From Parus major (lineage: Eukaryota; Chordata; Aves; Passeriformes; Paridae): 64,000 nucleotides of DNA. Made by a program: the position numbers and the translations under genes. The notes below the pieces were generated by a model. It was not told the DNA's origin. It did not search any database and was given only the letters and a program-made list of their open reading frames with translations. This document shows, piece after piece, positions 62,517 through 64,000 of this stretch (position 1 is its first letter; each line of letters starts with the position of its first letter). Location: NCBI RefSeq assembly GCF_001522545.3, contig NC_031783.1, positions 6,907,433-6,971,432 of the forward strand, written 5' to 3'.

Positions 62517-64000
62517 TGGAAGTAGACATGCTGAAATATTTTCAGTTACATTAGCTCACAACAAAGCTCTGCTGAAATGTTAGGAATCCATGGACTGACT
62601 AATATTTTTTAAAAGCTGTCAAGTATCAGTTACTGTGAAGCAGAGGATCTGTTAGCTAAATTTACAAGTTGTATGTCTGAGGTTCATTTGATTATTGGTT
62701 TTATTAGATATGTACTCATTACAGACCTTCAGAAAAGTGTCTTAATCATTTGAGAAACATTTGTGCCTGTCATCTTTCTAATTCTTATGACATTTCATAT
62801 TTAAAATGTGACCGCTGTAGAAAGGAGCAATTCACTGATAGTAATGTCACAGATGTAGTAAACTATAGCCATAACACTGTTCAGAAGTACAAGGTATATG
62901 ACCATAAACGGATTATTTGCTGTTCCCACTTCTGTAATTATCCTGCTATATAAAGTTGATACTAAAAAATATTGTCTTCAAAGTACTTTTAAATCCACTT
63001 ATCACTGATTAAATGCAATTATTTGCTCTTTTTAATGCAACAATACATGATACAATCCAGTACATTTCAAGTATGTGTTGGAATAATAGACTATATTTGT
63101 TGTTTTTATTTGTGTTTACAGAATCTTGGTTGGTATAAACTCAAAACACACTTCCTATTGTTACTGCAACAGCAGCATTGCTGTTGCTGTGTATATTGCT
63201 GACTTGTTTAGTTTCCTGATGAAGTTGTGTTTTAAGGTGTCAGAACTGTGGAAGCTCTAGTATCTGTCCAAAACTAGGACAAAAATTTCTAATACACTGA
63301 AATAGAAAATAATGAATACCAACCTCCTAAAGTTCACCATCAAAACAAAGAGCTAAAAGGACCATGAGCCATATGGTACCTAGATCAGCCCTTACGCTTT
63401 ACATTTCCAAACATTACATGGTTTGCATGAAACTGCTGCTCAGGCCTTCAATAGGCATAGAATTAAACACAATTCATGTCAGGGAACTAAGTAATAATAA
63501 TTAGCACATTTCCTAGGTGGGGGCAACCCAGACAAGGAGGTCATTCCTCTAGGGAATGAAGAGAATAAAAAGAAATTTGTGGCTACATGATACAAAGGTA
63601 ACAAAAACTACTTTGCAGTAGGTGGCTGGTGTATAATTTTGGATAGTTGCCCAAAATTGGCACTGGCTGCAGTCCATTTTTTTAAAGCCTGAAGCAACAT
63701 TGTGGAATTACAAATTTATTTGATATTGAATTCAGACAGCAGGGGAGAAGAGAAAATAAAAACCAGGAGCCATAGAAATTGTAAATAAAAAATAAGTTAC
63801 ACCTATCAAGAGATTCTATATAGAGCTTTTCCCGTGAATTCACTGCACATTCATCCTATGCCCTGAAAAATGAAAAAGCCATTTCACCAGATTTTTAGAA
63901 AGTCTGTGGAGTGTGTACATTGTGTTTTCACACTATATATTGCACTGACCAGAGCACAGACTTTGGAGAAAAGAAAATACAAGAGATCAGAAAATGGAAA
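62517..64000. other. Unique non-coding DNA with a short hairpin
   Basis: A strong acceptor-like site (TTGTTTTTATTTGTGTTTACAG, ending 63121) is followed by a 26-codon open stretch but only a weak donor (AAG|GTGTCA near 63237). Within it a perfect 9-bp inverted repeat, GCAACAGCA / TGCTGTTGC with a 4-nt loop, spans 63166-63187. The loop is too short and the stem too small for a microRNA precursor. No gene is called. Confidence 0.5.

Noticed and set aside
1..64000. Bacterial-type features: operons, CRISPR arrays, phage, plasmid or toxin genes, rRNA
   Set aside because: No regularly spaced repeats, no dense coding and no rRNA-like sequence; the CR1 elements place the DNA in a vertebrate nucleus.

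Overview
The window is non-coding nuclear DNA of a vertebrate, most probably a bird. It is AT-rich, CpG-poor and has no operons, ribosome-binding sites or long open frames. Two pieces of the avian LINE CR1 lie on the plus strand. One is a 3' end closing on the diagnostic direct repeat ATTCTGTG ATTCTGTG (about 23690-23899). The other is a decayed reverse-transcriptase fragment with the SKAFD and RDLDRLE signatures (about 56900-57529). Two older SINE/LINE relics resemble the MIR/L2 tail found across amniotes (6258-6375 and 36283-36400). The low density of young repeats also suits a bird. I cannot name the species.

No protein-coding gene can be identified. Every long open frame was read, and none shows a protein family I recognise. 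The longest (158-160 codons) are chance frames or antisense readings of repeats. The window is therefore either an intergenic desert or lies inside long introns. A few places have good splice signals around short open stretches. They are a two-exon minus-strand chain at 2187-2919, plus-strand exon-like segments at 8873-8986, 14983-15124 and 45676-45782, and a 24/26-nt microexon-like segment at 41109-41134. They are listed as low-confidence candidates because neither transcripts nor homology support them here.

Layout. 1-21 kb: mostly unique AT-rich sequence with the exon-like segments, one MIR-like relic, a T/G-rich tract and an (AT)n tract. 21-24 kb: the most structured part, with a CpG-retaining LTR-like piece, a compact CpG cluster with RFX-like and CRE-like motifs, a (TTA)n microsatellite of about 18 units and the CR1 3' end. 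24-41 kb: unique sequence with two regulatory-looking patches (30.6-31.0 kb; 33.95-34.18 kb with a CTCF-like site), a second MIR-like relic and an LTR-like piece at 38.7 kb. 41-56 kb: unique sequence with the microexon-like and exon-like segments and two AT-rich inverted repeats. 56-64 kb: a homeodomain/POU-motif cluster, the CR1 reverse-transcriptase fragment, a T/G-rich tract, an unidentified region open on both strands, TA microsatellites and a short hairpin.

I found no convincing new biological system. The observations most worth testing are the CpG/RFX patch near 22.9-23.2 kb, the minus-strand splice chain near 2.2-2.9 kb, the microexon-like segment at 41.1 kb and the homeodomain cluster near 56.3 kb.
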